Assembly (NCBI RefSeq): GCF_004360225.1
Contig: NZ_SNUA01000004.1
Span: forward strand, 1-64,000
Direction of reading: 5' to 3'
Length of the DNA stretch: 64,000 bases
Origin: Alcanivorax sp. 24
GTDB lineage: Bacteria; Pseudomonadota; Gammaproteobacteria; Pseudomonadales; Alcanivoracaceae
In this document: positions 45,418 to 53,966 of the stretch, piece by piece
How the letters are laid out: the number at the start of each line of letters is the position of its first letter
Position numbering within the stretch: the stretch's first letter is position 1
Notes under the pieces: model-generated
Seen by the model: the letters and a program-made list of their open reading frames with translations, nothing else
What the model was told of the DNA's origin: nothing
Databases searched by the model: none
Translations under genes and position numbers: made by a program

Positions 45418-45971
45418 AGCACGTTGGACCAGTTGCCCAGCCCCAACTCATGGAGCGGCGCCAGCGGGTTCGCCGGTTGCAGGTTCAGCATCCGCGCTAG
45501 GGGGCCGGGAGCCGAGGGTTTGACCTGATTGAGGTGGCGCAAGGTGCGTTCCATTTCCTGGTCCAGATCCGCCAGACTCCCGAACAGGTCCCGGTTCTGC
45601 TGGGCCAGTGGCGTCTCGTCCAGGTCGAAGATCTCGGCGCACTCCAGCACAATGTGATCGGCGCGATTCTCCGGCGCATTCAGGAAGGCTTCCGCCTCTT
45701 GCACCAGTTCCGCTGCCTCGGGCCAGTCGATGCGCGCCAGGAAGTCACACAGGCGCCTTACGCCCTTGTCGTAATCCCCCGCCAGCGCCACGTCGTCGTC
45801 CAGTTCCCAGATCATGGAGGGGCAGATCACGGTATCGGCGGACACCAGCAGCCGGTAGCTGAGCGGAATCGCGTACCCCCATTCGGACAACCCCCGGACC
45901 ACGGGTTTGGGCTGATCCGGCGTCCGCGCGGGAACCCGGTCGGTCGCGTAAAGATAGCTTCGGTTCGCCAT
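45393..45971 (-). CDS. Hypothetical protein, 192 residues
   Basis: Begins MANRSYLYATDRVPAR, a start seen in a group of uncharacterised bacterial proteins. The body is soluble and acidic (MIWELDDDVALAGDYDKGV; LECAEIFDLDETPLAQQN), ending LYFDFSED. No signal peptide or catalytic motif. Overlaps the LysR gene tail-to-tail by 25 bases. Confidence 0.7.
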   Translation of the reverse strand: MANRSYLYATDRVPARTPDQPKPVVRGLSEWGYAIPLSYRLLVSADTVICPSMIWELDDDVALAGDYDKGVRRLCDFLARIDWPEAAELVQEAEAFLNAPENRADHIVLECAEIFDLDETPLAQQNRDLFGSLADLDQEMERTLRHLNQVKPSAPGPLARMLNLQPANPLAPLHELGLGNWSNVLYFDFSED

Positions 45972-46061
45972 GAGATGCCGCCTGCGCTGCTTTCGAATGA
46001 GCCGCCCATGGTGACCTCACCGCACAGCGCCCACAAGAGAGGCCCGTTTTCCAGAACTTGA

Positions 46062-46478
46062 TTATTCTTCCCAATCCGGATTCCAGGCGACCTCCCAGAG
46101 GTGGCCATCCGGATCCTGGAAGTAGCCGCAATAGCCGCCCCAGAACGCTTTTTCCGCGATCTTGGTTACGTGGGCACCGGCCTCCTCGGCCTGCCGCATA
46201 ACCTCGTCCACTTCCTCCGGCGAGCCCACATTATGGGCCAGAGTAAAGCCTCCGGCCGAGGCGGGTACCAACGGGACGCCCGCTCCCTTGGCCAGGGCCG
46301 GGCGAGGATACAGCGCCAGCACCAGGCCACCGTCGAGATGGAAAAACACCACCGCGCCGTCCTCGAATTCGGTGCCAACGATGCCTTCCGTGGGCAAACC
46401 GAGGCCATCGCGATAAAACGTCAGGGAACGATCCAGGTCATCCACGCCCAGGGTGATGACTTTGATGCTTGGTTTCAC
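46062..46478 (-). CDS. VOC family protein
   Basis: A 138-residue glyoxalase-fold protein: IKVITLGVDDLDRSLTFYRDGLG at the front, AGAHVTKIAEKAFWGGYCGYF and QDPDGHLWEVAWNPDWEE at the end. The C-terminal His/Glu pattern is that of metal-dependent members annotated as glyoxalase or bleomycin-resistance proteins. GTG start at 46478 after GGGAGAAG; the upstream in-frame ATG at 46520 lacks a site. Confidence 0.88.
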   Translation of the reverse strand: MKPSIKVITLGVDDLDRSLTFYRDGLGLPTEGIVGTEFEDGAVVFFHLDGGLVLALYPRPALAKGAGVPLVPASAGGFTLAHNVGSPEEVDEVMRQAEEAGAHVTKIAEKAFWGGYCGYFQDPDGHLWEVAWNPDWEE

Positions 46479-46597
46479 GGGTCTTCTCCCAGATGCCGGA
46501 ACAGGAACCAACGAGCCCAACCCGCCGCCAGGCCCGTGGTCTTGAATAAATCGGACACGATCCGCGCCGACGGGGACACTGGGTGTTATTCAGGGAA

Positions 46598-46978
46598 TCA
46601 GCGCTTCTTTTTCCCGGGCATGATGTATTTCATCAGGGTCATGAACCACATCAATTGGCCGGGGTCGCCTTCCACCTTGATGTCGCCGGCCTGCATGCCT
46701 TCCATGAACACCATCTGGTTCTTGCCGGAGGCGCGCAGGGTGCGGAACGCGTAATCCGCATCTCGGAAATTCAGGGTCATGGTGGGGGCGCCATGCAACC
46801 CGGCGCCGTGCTTTACGCCTTGCGGCGTGAAGTGATACCAGCGGGCCACCCGGCCATCAAAGGTGCGCCATTGCATCAGCACATCGCGGTGCTCCAATTG
46901 CTGGCGGAAACCCTCGTTGTGGCGACCCAGCCAGCGCAGGCGCCAGCCGAGCAGCATCAATACGAAACGAAACTTCAT
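46598..46978 (-). CDS. SCP2-like hypothetical protein
   Basis: 126 residues. The central and C-terminal pattern (GAPTMTLNFRDADYAFRTL, then FMEGMQAGDIKVEGD and a hydrophobic MWFMTLMKYIMP helix) resembles sterol-carrier-protein-2 folds, which bind lipids or acyl chains. The match is loose. It starts 29 bases after the rubredoxin reductase gene on the same strand, so it is probably in that operon; a lipid-binding role would fit hydrocarbon metabolism, but this is inference. Confidence 0.6.
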   Translation of the reverse strand: MKFRFVLMLLGWRLRWLGRHNEGFRQQLEHRDVLMQWRTFDGRVARWYHFTPQGVKHGAGLHGAPTMTLNFRDADYAFRTLRASGKNQMVFMEGMQAGDIKVEGDPGQLMWFMTLMKYIMPGKKKR

Positions 46979-47007
46979 TATGCGCTCCCGGCCGGCGGCC
47001 GGCCCGG

Positions 47008-48156
47008 TCAGGGCATCAGGGCCGGCAGCTCCTTGTTGAGTTTGAGCTTTTCCTTCACCGCGTCACCGGTGAGGGCGTAACCCAGCAATGTGCCATCGGT
47101 GCCGCGAAACAGGGCGGTCACATTGTTTTCTTGCTCCGTCACTTCCCATTCGCCCTCGTGGTCCGCCGGCGGCGGACAGACCACCACCGGGCAGGCCGGG
47201 GTCTTGATGGTCACCGGCATGACGCCGTAACTCACCGCGGTCTCCTCACCGGCCAGGGTCTTGGCCAAGGCGCGAGCGCCGGCCATCAGCGGTAGTACAT
47301 AGGGCAGCACATGGCCTTCCACTTCCGCGCAATCGCCCAAGGCGTAGATGTCCTCGGCGCTGGTGCGCAGGGTGCGGTCGGTGAGGATGCCCCGGTTGGT
47401 GCGCAGACCGGCTTCCTTGGCCATATCGATGCGCGGACGCAAGCCAATCGCGGACAGCACCGCTTCGGATTCCATTCGGGTGCCGTCGGACAATTCGGTG
47501 ATCAGGGTGTCGTCATCGCCGTGGTGTACCGCCTGGGCCAGGGGGCCGAAGTGGAAACGCACGCCCAGGGTCTCAAGCCCCCGGCCCACCGCCTCGGAAG
47601 CGGCTTGCGGCAACAGCAGCGGCAAGCAACGTCCCATCGGTTCCACCAGGGCCACTTCAAAGCCGCCGTTGCTCAGATCGTTGGCGAATTCGCAGCCGAT
47701 CAGGCCACCACCGAGAATCGTCACGCGACGCTTGCCTTGCAGGGCTTCGCGGAAGCGGCCGTAGTCCATCAGGTCGTTGACCGAGAACACCTCGCCCACG
47801 GCGTCGCCTTCCAGCGGCGGCGTCCAGGTATCCGCGCCCAGCGCCAGCACCAGTTTGCTGTAATCCAGGTGATCGTCCGGCAGCAGCACCCGATGCCCGT
47901 CGACGTCGATCCCGGCGACATGAACGTGGGTCCGCACCGTGACATTGAACTGCTCGGCAACCTGTTCCGGCGAGGCCATGGCCAGTTCATCGGCGGTTTT
48001 TTCCTTGGTGAAACCGGTGGAAAGCATCGGCTTGGAATAACTGCGGCCGTCGTCGGCGGTCAGCACCACCAGCGGCGTTTCCTTGTCCAGCTTGCGGAAT
48101 TCCTTGACCACGTTGAATCCGGCCAGACCGGATCCGATCACTACGATGGGCTTCAT
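47008..48156 (-). CDS. rubB: Rubredoxin-NAD(+) reductase
   Basis: A 382-residue FAD protein that passes electrons from NADH to rubredoxin, which feeds alkane hydroxylases of the AlkB type. It has the N-terminal FAD site VIGSGLAGFNVVKEFRKLD, then RSYSKPMLSTGFTKEKTADEL, the NAD site ILGGGLIGCEFANDL and the second FAD motif IYALGDCAEVEG. This matches the AlkT/RubB family over its length. It lies 53 bases downstream of the rubredoxin gene on the same strand. No alkB is in the window. Confidence 0.93.
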   Translation of the reverse strand: MKPIVVIGSGLAGFNVVKEFRKLDKETPLVVLTADDGRSYSKPMLSTGFTKEKTADELAMASPEQVAEQFNVTVRTHVHVAGIDVDGHRVLLPDDHLDYSKLVLALGADTWTPPLEGDAVGEVFSVNDLMDYGRFREALQGKRRVTILGGGLIGCEFANDLSNGGFEVALVEPMGRCLPLLLPQAASEAVGRGLETLGVRFHFGPLAQAVHHGDDDTLITELSDGTRMESEAVLSAIGLRPRIDMAKEAGLRTNRGILTDRTLRTSAEDIYALGDCAEVEGHVLPYVLPLMAGARALAKTLAGEETAVSYGVMPVTIKTPACPVVVCPPPADHEGEWEVTEQENNVTALFRGTDGTLLGYALTGDAVKEKLKLNKELPALMP

Positions 48157-48209
48157 TGGCGCTCCTTATGTGGTGCCAGGGTGGTGCCAGGGACGGGAAT
48201 GGCGGTCGC

Positions 48210-48374
48210 TCAGATTTCCACCATTTCGAAATCTTCCTTACCGACGCCGCAGTCCGGACATACCCAATCGTCGGGGATGTCTTCCCACTTGGTGCCGGGC
48301 TCGATGCCCTCCTCGGGGAGCCCTTCCGCCTCGTCATAGATGAAGCCGCACACCACACATTCCCATTTCTTCAT
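48210..48374 (-). CDS. rubA: Rubredoxin
   Basis: A 54-residue protein. Four iron-ligating cysteines sit in CVVCG (Cys6, Cys9) and CPDC (Cys39, Cys42), with the usual [12 protein letters not shown] and [11 protein letters not shown] between, and the end KEDFEMVEI. Single [Fe(SCys)4] electron carrier, of the AlkG2-like type that can serve alkane hydroxylase. The ATG at 48374 follows GAGGT. First gene of the rubA-rubB operon. Confidence 0.96.
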   Translation of the reverse strand: MKKWECVVCGFIYDEAEGLPEEGIEPGTKWEDIPDDWVCPDCGVGKEDFEMVEI

Positions 48375-48620
48375 GTCATACCTCGTTGATCAGTATCCCG
48401 GACAGCGCCAGGGGCCGGAAACCAGGGGCCCGCTAACGTAGCCACGCCGTCCTGAAAAATCAATGACATCAACGGATGTCACCATGGCGGCGGGGCCGAT
48501 AACCTCATCACCACCACCCCCATCCTGACGGCGACCCTGCCAGATTCGTGCCGCTCTCTTGCTCCCCGCGCCGCCTTGCGCCATAGTCCACGCCGCCGGT
48601 CGAGAGCGGAGTGTCACACT

Positions 48621-49142
48621 ATGCCAAATTCACCTCTGGACGCCGACCCGAAATGGCGCCCACTGGATCGTCTTACCGTCCCACCGCTCATCCGCGACTG
48701 GCTCGGTGATCCCGGTTCCCTGACCGTCCGTCTGCGCCGCCACGGCGCTTTTCATGTGGAACACACCCGCTCCCTGGTGGCGGTCCCCGCCACTTATGAA
48801 CGCGAACAATTGCACCAGAGTGGACGCCGCATCGCGCTGATCCGGGAAGTCACCCTGATGCTGCGCGGCACTCCGGTGGTGGAAGCCCGCAGCGTCCTGC
48901 CGCTGCTCAGTCTGCGCTGGGCCAACCGCAATCTGGCGCATATGGGTGGCCGTTCGCTGGGCAGTGAGTTATACCGTTATCCCGAGGCGCATCGGGATCA
49001 GGTGTGGGTCCGTCATGGCCTGTCGCCAGCCGGCCGCGGGCCCTGCTGGGGGCGCCAGACCCGTTTCGTCAAAAGGGGACGACCGTTACTGGTGGCGGAA
49101 TACTTTCTGCCCGCGCTCTGGCCCCTGGTCGGAGAACAATAG
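48621..49142 (+). CDS. ubiC: Chorismate lyase
   Basis: 173 residues. Converts chorismate to 4-hydroxybenzoate and pyruvate, the entry to ubiquinone synthesis. The pattern LTVPPLIRDWLGDPGSLTVRL, then REVTLMLRGTPVVEARSVLP, and the end VAEYFLPALWPL is UbiC. The family's substrate-contacting Arg is in the REVTLMLRG block and the conserved Glu near EYFLP. The ATG at 48621 is the usual start. Followed 27 bases later by ubiA, whose product uses the 4-hydroxybenzoate. Confidence 0.92.
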   Translation: MPNSPLDADPKWRPLDRLTVPPLIRDWLGDPGSLTVRLRRHGAFHVEHTRSLVAVPATYEREQLHQSGRRIALIREVTLMLRGTPVVEARSVLPLLSLRWANRNLAHMGGRSLGSELYRYPEAHRDQVWVRHGLSPAGRGPCWGRQTRFVKRGRPLLVAEYFLPALWPLVGEQ

Positions 49143-49169
49143 GTCGGGGAACAGATAGAAGGAACAATC

Positions 49170-50042
49170 ATGCTGGCTTTCGTGGAACACCGTTATCCGT
49201 CGCTGTGGCCCTGGATTCAGCTCATGCGTCTGGATCGACCGATCGGCAGCATGCTGCTGATGTGGCCCACGCTGTGGGCACTGTGGATCGCTGCTGACGG
49301 CACGCCGAGTCTGAAGAACATCGCCATCTTCGTGCTCGGGGTGTTCGTGATGCGAGCGGCCGGCTGCGTGATCAATGACTTCGCCGACCGTGATTTCGAT
49401 GGTTCGGTGGAGCGCACCCGGGGTCGTCCGCTGGCCACCGGCGCCCTGAGCGCCAAACAGGCCCTGGGATTGTTCGTGGGCTTGCTGTTCATCGCCCTGA
49501 TCCTGGTGTTATTCCTCAACCGCTTCACCTTCTGGCTGGCGTTCGGCGGGCTCGGACTGGCCATTCTTTATCCATTCACCAAGCGCTTCACCAATCTGCC
49601 CCAGGTGGTGCTGGGCGCTGCCTTCAGTTGGGCCATTCCCATGGCGTTCGGTGCCGAAACCGCCAGCGTGCCGCCGATCGCCTGGCTGCTGTTCATCATC
49701 AATCTGCTGTGGACAGTGGCCTACGATACGGAATACGCCATGTGCGACCGCGAGGACGACCTCAAGATCGGAATCAAAAGCACCGCCATTCTGTTCGGGG
49801 ATCTGGACAAGGTGATCATCGGCATTCTCCAGGGCCTGGTTCTGGCCGGACTGGTGCTGGTGGGGCTGCGCCTGGGCTTCGGCCTGCCCTGGTATCTGGG
49901 CCTGCTGGGCGCCCTTGCCCTGTTCGTTCATCAGCAATGGCGTATCCGCTATCGGGAGCGCTGGCCCTGTTTTCACGCCTTTCTCAACAACCATTGGGTG
50001 GGTGCCTGCGTGTTCGTCGGCCTGTTTCTGCAATATTTGTGA
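49170..50042 (+). CDS. ubiA: 4-hydroxybenzoate polyprenyltransferase
   Basis: A 290-residue membrane prenyltransferase with about nine helices. Both Asp-rich Mg/diphosphate motifs are intact: [20 protein letters not shown] and [19 protein letters not shown]. It attaches the polyprenyl tail to 4-hydroxybenzoate made by UbiC. In the ubiC-ubiA operon; the pair precedes phoB as in Pseudomonas. Confidence 0.96.
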   Translation: MLAFVEHRYPSLWPWIQLMRLDRPIGSMLLMWPTLWALWIAADGTPSLKNIAIFVLGVFVMRAAGCVINDFADRDFDGSVERTRGRPLATGALSAKQALGLFVGLLFIALILVLFLNRFTFWLAFGGLGLAILYPFTKRFTNLPQVVLGAAFSWAIPMAFGAETASVPPIAWLLFIINLLWTVAYDTEYAMCDREDDLKIGIKSTAILFGDLDKVIIGILQGLVLAGLVLVGLRLGFGLPWYLGLLGALALFVHQQWRIRYRERWPCFHAFLNNHWVGACVFVGLFLQYL

Positions 50043-50104
50043 CCCCCGCGAGAACGCCGCCGCATGGCGCAATGCCGTAAGCGGCGGCGAAAAGGTTGGC
50101 AAAT

Positions 50105-50122
50105 CTGTCATCAAGATGTCAT
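50105..50122 (+). promoter_or_regulatory. Pho box upstream of phoB
   Basis: CTGTCATCAAGATGTCAT is two direct 7-base PhoB half-sites (CTGTCAT and aTGTCAT) separated by four bases, 58 bases before phoB. It implies autoregulation of phoBR by phosphorylated PhoB in phosphate starvation. Confidence 0.9.
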
Positions 50123-50179
50123 AAAAAAGCCATCTAATGAGGCTCCCCACATCCGGGCGGGAAAGCGGAAGACCGAACT

Positions 50180-50884
50180 ATGTCAAAAAATCGCATCCTC
50201 ATTGTCGATGACGAGCCGGCCATCCGGGAGATGGTGTCCGTGGCTCTCGAACTGGCCGATTTCGACGTGCTCGAAGCCGAAAGCGCCCAGCAGGCCCACG
50301 AACGCATCGTTGACGAACGGCCGGACCTGGTCTTGCTGGACTGGATGCTGCCCTCGATAAGCGGTATCGAACTGGCTCGTCGCCTGAAACGGGACGACAA
50401 CACCAGCGAAGTGCCAATCATCATGCTCACCGCCAAAAGTGAGGAAGATAACAAGATCCAGGGACTGGACGTGGGCGCCGACGATTACGTCACCAAGCCC
50501 TTCTCCACCCGCGAACTGATCGCGCGTATCCGGGCGGTACTGCGCCGCTCCTCCGCCGCCGCCGGTGAGAAGGAAATCGACGTCCAGGGCCTGTGTCTGG
50601 ATCCGGTCAGCCATCGCATCAGCGCCCACGGCACCCCCGTGGACATGGGCCCCACCGAATACCGCCTGCTTGAGTTCTTCATGAGCCATCAGGAACGGGC
50701 CTATTCCCGAACCCAGTTGCTGGATCAGGTCTGGGGCGCCAATGTGTACGTGGAGGACCGTACCATTGATGTGCACATTCGCCGGCTGCGCAAAGCCTTG
50801 GCACCCCATGGCTTTGATGGTTTCATTCAGACCGTGCGGGGCACTGGTTATCGCTTTTCGGTAAAATCCGCCCAGGTGTCCTGA
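50180..50884 (+). CDS. phoB: Phosphate regulon response regulator PhoB
   Basis: A 234-residue OmpR/PhoB-type regulator. The receiver domain has acidic pocket ILIVDDEP, phosphorylation site Asp54 in LLDWMLP and the lysine in DDYVTKPFSTREL. The C-terminal winged helix ends in RTQLLDQVWGANVYVEDRTID. Activates Pho boxes, including its own and probably that of pstS. PhoR is encoded 76 bases downstream. Confidence 0.97.
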   Translation: MSKNRILIVDDEPAIREMVSVALELADFDVLEAESAQQAHERIVDERPDLVLLDWMLPSISGIELARRLKRDDNTSEVPIIMLTAKSEEDNKIQGLDVGADDYVTKPFSTRELIARIRAVLRRSSAAAGEKEIDVQGLCLDPVSHRISAHGTPVDMGPTEYRLLEFFMSHQERAYSRTQLLDQVWGANVYVEDRTIDVHIRRLRKALAPHGFDGFIQTVRGTGYRFSVKSAQVS

Positions 50885-50960
50885 TACGGCCCTGGCACGG
50901 ATCGCGCCGGCTGGAACGGGCCTCTCCCTCCGCCACGGCCCAGAGAGGAAGCAACGGCCA

Positions 50961-52271
50961 ATGAAAAGCAGTCTGGCCAAGGAAGTAAACCGCATCATTG
51001 TTCTGATCGCGCTGTCGCTGGTGGCGGCCTTGGCGGTACAGAACGTCTGGCCCCTGGTGGTGGGCCTGCTCGGCTACATCATCTGGAGCACCCGCCAGCT
51101 GTTTGCCCTCTACACCTGGCTGATCCGCGAAGAGCATACCGAACCGCCGGACAGCGTCGGGCTGTGGGGCGAGTTCTATACCCGGCTGGAACACCTGTTT
51201 CAGCAGGAGAGGCGCGCGCAGGAGAACCTGCAGGGCATCATTCTTCGCGCCCAGCAATCGGTGAATGCGCTGGAAGACGCGGTGGTGCTGATCGACAGCC
51301 ATGGTTACCTGGAATACTGGAATCACGCCGCGCACCGGCTGATGGGCCTGAATGAGGAAAAGGATCTCGGCCAGCCGCTCACCAACCTGATCCGCCACCC
51401 CCGCTTCACCGAATACCTGTCCCGGGGCGATTTTCGTGAACCGCTGGAAATCCCCGGGCCGGTGGACGACAACCGTATCCTGCAATTCCGCATCACCGAG
51501 TTCGGCGTCGGTGATCAGTTGATCCTGGCCCGCGATGTCACCCGGTTGCATCACCTGGAAGAGATGCGAAAGGATTTCGTCGCCAACGTCAGCCATGAGC
51601 TGAAAACGCCGCTGACCGTACTCAAGGGCTATCTGGAAACACTGCAGGACACCGTGCCGGAAGAACAAACCCGGTTACGCCGGGCGCTGTCACAAATGGC
51701 CAACCAGTCCCAACGCATGGAAGCCCTGGTGCATGACTTGCTGCTGCTGTCGCGGCTGGAAAGCACCAATACCGACAATACTCACCAGGCGGTAACCGTG
51801 CATGGCATGCTCAAGCGCATGCGCGAGAGCGCCCTGGCACTGGCGCCGGACAAGCATCATGAGATTGTTCTGGAAGTACCGGAGACCGCCCGGCTGGTGG
51901 CCAACCCGGCGGAACTGGAAAGCGCCTTCGGCAATCTGATCACCAACGCGGTGAAGTACACGCCGGAAGGCGGCCATATCCTGATCCGCTGGTGGCAGGA
52001 CGACAAAGGCGCCCATTTTTCCGTCTCCGACGACGGCATCGGTATCGACCCGAAACACATTCCGCGCCTGACCGAGCGCTTCTACCGGCCCGACAACAGC
52101 CGGGTGACACAGACCGGCGGTACCGGCCTGGGGCTGGCCATCGTCAAGCATGTGCTGATCCGTCATGGGGCAAGGCTGGAGATTCGCAGCGAACTGGGCA
52201 AGGGCAGCGTCTTTACCTGCCATTTCCCGCAGGAGCGGCTGGTGAGCAAACCCACCGCGTTGGCGCAATAG
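50961..52271 (+). CDS. phoR: Phosphate regulon sensor histidine kinase PhoR
   Basis: 436 residues. Two closely spaced hydrophobic segments at the N-terminus (about 10-45) are followed by a charged linker and a PAS domain (about 95-200, VVLIDSHGYLEYWNHAAHRLMG). The HisKA site is FVANVSHELKTPLTVLKGY. The ATPase domain carries N, G1 and G2 boxes (NLITNAVKYTP, SDDGIGIDP, GGTGLGLAIVKHVLIRHG). Controlled through PstSCAB and PhoU, whose genes lie at the right end of the window. Confidence 0.96.
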   Translation: MKSSLAKEVNRIIVLIALSLVAALAVQNVWPLVVGLLGYIIWSTRQLFALYTWLIREEHTEPPDSVGLWGEFYTRLEHLFQQERRAQENLQGIILRAQQSVNALEDAVVLIDSHGYLEYWNHAAHRLMGLNEEKDLGQPLTNLIRHPRFTEYLSRGDFREPLEIPGPVDDNRILQFRITEFGVGDQLILARDVTRLHHLEEMRKDFVANVSHELKTPLTVLKGYLETLQDTVPEEQTRLRRALSQMANQSQRMEALVHDLLLLSRLESTNTDNTHQAVTVHGMLKRMRESALALAPDKHHEIVLEVPETARLVANPAELESAFGNLITNAVKYTPEGGHILIRWWQDDKGAHFSVSDDGIGIDPKHIPRLTERFYRPDNSRVTQTGGTGLGLAIVKHVLIRHGARLEIRSELGKGSVFTCHFPQERLVSKPTALAQ

Positions 52272-52288
52272 CGCCCAAGTTGAAACCG

Positions 52289-52357
52289 TTCGCTGCCAAG
52301 GCAGCTTCCCACAACGGGAGCTACGAAGCCGCTGTGGGAAGCTGCCTTGGCAGCGAA
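52289..52357. repeat. REP-like element, perfect 25-bp inverted repeat
   Basis: Arms 52289-52313 and 52333-52357 are perfect reverse complements (25 of 25) with a 19-base loop, between the convergent phoR and slyX genes. This is the best-preserved copy of the family in the window and probably acts as a bidirectional transcript end. Confidence 0.85.
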
Positions 52358-52369
52358 TGCCTTATCACC

Positions 52370-52576
52370 TCAATAATGCGGCGGCGGCGCGTCCTGGATG
52401 CGCAGGGCGGTGAGCTCCTCGTTCAGTTCCACCACCCGCTCCACCAGACGCTGGCACACCTTTTCCAGCTCATCCAGGGAACGCTGCTGACCGCTGACAA
52501 TGCGGTTCAACTCATTCACCAGATCCTCCTGGTAGGCCAGTTTGGTTTCGATATCAAGAAAACGATCGTCGCTCAT
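52370..52576 (-). CDS. slyX: SlyX family protein
   Basis: 68 residues, almost entirely coiled coil: LDIETKLAYQEDLVNELNRI, VSGQQRSLDELEKVCQRL, and a short tail ending APPPHY, all typical of SlyX. Function poorly known. Confidence 0.92.
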   Translation of the reverse strand: MSDDRFLDIETKLAYQEDLVNELNRIVSGQQRSLDELEKVCQRLVERVVELNEELTALRIQDAPPPHY

Positions 52577-52609
52577 CGGGGTCTCCGGTTAGGGCCTGGC
52601 GGGCCGCCA

Positions 52610-53197
52610 TTATAGTGGTCCATCCACCGCATCCGTCAGTGCCTGTTCCGCCACCGCCAGCGGCGACTCGGCCCGCCACCCGAACTGGCCGTCCAGCATC
52701 AGATGGCTCAGTCCATGTACCAGGCCCCAGGTTCTCAGTGTGGCGCCTTCCACGCCAGCGGCCTCCTCGTCCACGCCCCGCGCCACCGCCACGGCGGAAC
52801 GCAGCGCCCGGAAGGAAGCCGCGGCCACCCGTGTCAGCTCTTCATCCCCCTGATGGTTGAGCGTGGGGCCGAACATCAGGCGGAACAGCGCCGGGTGCCG
52901 CCAGGCGAAACGGAGATAGGCCAGTCCCGCTTCCCGCAGTCCCTGCCCTGGATCGGCGAGGCGCACGGCCTCCCCCTGCCCCTCCTGCAAACGCCGGAAC
53001 CCCTCCGCCGCCAACGCCGCCAGCAGCGCGTTCTTATTGGCGAAATGACGGTAGGTGGCATTGGCGGTAACGCCGACCCGGCGCGCCAACTGGCGCAGAC
53101 TGATATCACCGCCAGCACTCTCCGCCAGCAACGCGATCCCTTCCTCAATTAACGTTTCACGCAGGTTTCCGTGGTGGTAAGCACTCCCTCTCTCCAT
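52610..53197 (-). CDS. TetR family transcriptional regulator
   Basis: 195 residues. N-terminal TetR helix-turn-helix (SLRQLARRVGVTANATYRHF, then NKNALLAALAAEGF) with HHGNLRETLIEEGIALL before it; the C-terminal domain is of the WHG (TetR_C_33-like) type with RTWGLVHGLSHLMLDGQF. Divergent from a DUF2306 gene with an inverted repeat between them, so it likely represses both. The ATG at 53197 has only a weak purine-rich site; the longer frame to 53557 runs over the neighbour and is not credible. Confidence 0.88.
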   Translation of the reverse strand: MERGSAYHHGNLRETLIEEGIALLAESAGGDISLRQLARRVGVTANATYRHFANKNALLAALAAEGFRRLQEGQGEAVRLADPGQGLREAGLAYLRFAWRHPALFRLMFGPTLNHQGDEELTRVAAASFRALRSAVAVARGVDEEAAGVEGATLRTWGLVHGLSHLMLDGQFGWRAESPLAVAEQALTDAVDGPL

Positions 53198-53219
53198 TTT
53201 TTCACACCCAATGTTGACA

Positions 53220-53253
53220 CTGTGAACTTTGCCTTTCAAACTAATGTTCACAG
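53220..53253. promoter_or_regulatory. Inverted repeat operator between TetR and DUF2306 genes
   Basis: CTGTGAAC (53220-53227) and GTTCACAG (53246-53253) are perfect eight-base inverted arms separated by 18 bases, in the 82-base gap between the two divergent starts. A TTGACA hexamer (53214-53219) touches the left arm. Probable binding sites of the adjacent TetR protein. Confidence 0.6.
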
Positions 53254-53279
53254 CATATACTTTTGCCCGGAGGGGCACC

Positions 53280-53639
53280 ATGATCACTGTCCATTGGGTC
53301 GCGGCGTTAATCGCCCTGCTTTTTGGCGCGGTACAGTTGGCGGCACAAAAGGGAGGCGGCCAACACCGGCTGCTTGGCCGGATCTGGATACTGGCCATGG
53401 CGGTCACGGCCTTGTCGTCCTTCGGCATCCACAGCTTTCTGCCCATACTGGGGACCTTCGGTCCGGTCCACTTGTTGTCGGTCTGGATTCTGATCTGTCT
53501 GGCGTTATCACTGATCGCCGCCCGCCAACGACGGATTGAGCGGCACAAACGCTTCACCGTGGGCGCTTACCTGGGTCTGGTCGGAGCGGGCCTGGGCGCC
53601 CTGGCACCGGACCGGCTGATCGGCGGCTGGCTGTTCTGA
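53280..53639 (+). CDS. DUF2306 family membrane protein
   Basis: 119 residues with four hydrophobic segments and a conserved histidine pattern: MITVHWVAALIALLFGAVQL, then GGGQHRLLGRIWILAMA, and RRIERHKRFTVGAYLG. This is the DUF2306 layout. The histidines at the membrane edge could bind haem or metal, but function is unknown. The ATG follows GGAGGGG by six bases. Confidence 0.85.
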   Translation: MITVHWVAALIALLFGAVQLAAQKGGGQHRLLGRIWILAMAVTALSSFGIHSFLPILGTFGPVHLLSVWILICLALSLIAARQRRIERHKRFTVGAYLGLVGAGLGALAPDRLIGGWLF

Positions 53640-53660
53640 CCCGTCATAGTGTTGCCAGCT

Positions 53661-53698
53661 TCCCCCAAGACGGCTATGGTTAGCGCCGTCTTGGGGGA
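53661..53698 (+). terminator. Long hairpin after the DUF2306 gene
   Basis: A perfect 14-bp stem, TCCCCCAAGACGGC (53661-53674) with GCCGTCTTGGGGGA (53685-53698), loop of ten. There is no T tract. The right arm overlaps the 5' side of the manganese riboswitch helix P1, so this hairpin and the riboswitch exclude each other. It may be a terminator of the upstream gene or part of the switching mechanism. Confidence 0.45.
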
Positions 53699-53793
53699 GT
53701 AGTCGCTTGGGCACCCCGCCCTTGACGGTCATCAACACAGTTGCGCCTCAATGCGCATGGTGGCCGTGTCCTTGGATTGACGAGACCTGAGAC
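53688..53793 (+). ncRNA. yybP-ykoY manganese riboswitch
   Basis: The conserved parts of the motif are in order: GGGGAGTAG (53694-53702), TCATCAAC (53729-53736) and ACGAGACC (53780-53787). The enclosing helix P1 can form between GTCTTGGG (53688-53695) and CCTGAGAC (53786-53793), eight pairs including two G-U. It lies 173 bases before a TMEM165/GDT1-type Mn exporter gene, the classic target. Mn2+ binding in the known class raises expression of the exporter. The 3' strand of P1 can alternatively pair further downstream (GAGACATTGTC, 53789-53799, with 53829-53839), giving a likely expression platform. Confidence 0.88.
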
Positions 53794-53813
53794 ATTGTCT
53801 GCTGACAGACCGC

Positions 53814-53860
53814 GGGGCGGGATGAGTGGACAGTGTCTCTTGTGTTTGTCATCCCGCCCC
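53814..53860 (+). promoter_or_regulatory. Expression-platform hairpin of the manganese riboswitch
   Basis: GGGGCGGGATGA (53814-53825) and TCATCCCGCCCC (53849-53860) form a perfect 12-bp stem. It ends directly before the CGGAG ribosome binding site of the leader ORF at 53874. It cannot coexist, in nested form, with the alternative pairing 53789-53799/53829-53839. No T run follows, so control of translation start seems more likely than termination; this is inference. Confidence 0.55.
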
Positions 53861-53873
53861 CGGAGTCCTACCC

Positions 53874-53966
53874 ATGACCCACCCAGTTTCCCGAGGCCGT
53901 GCGCGCCTTGAGAACAGGCAGGTCCACGCCATCCGCCTTGCCTTGTCCACCGGGGAGACGCGCTGA
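53874..53966 (+). CDS. Leader ORF of 30 codons overlapping the Mn exporter start
   Basis: ATG at 53874 is preceded by CGGAG at 53861-53865, with an eight-base spacer. Thirty codons follow (MTHPVSRGRARLEN ... ALSTGETR), and the TGA stop at 53964-53966 shares its A with the ATG of the exporter gene (TGATG). The exporter ATG has GGGGAG eleven bases before it, inside this ORF. The layout suggests translational coupling under the riboswitch. The peptide is Arg-rich and resembles no known protein. Confidence 0.5.
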   Translation: MTHPVSRGRARLENRQVHAIRLALSTGETR

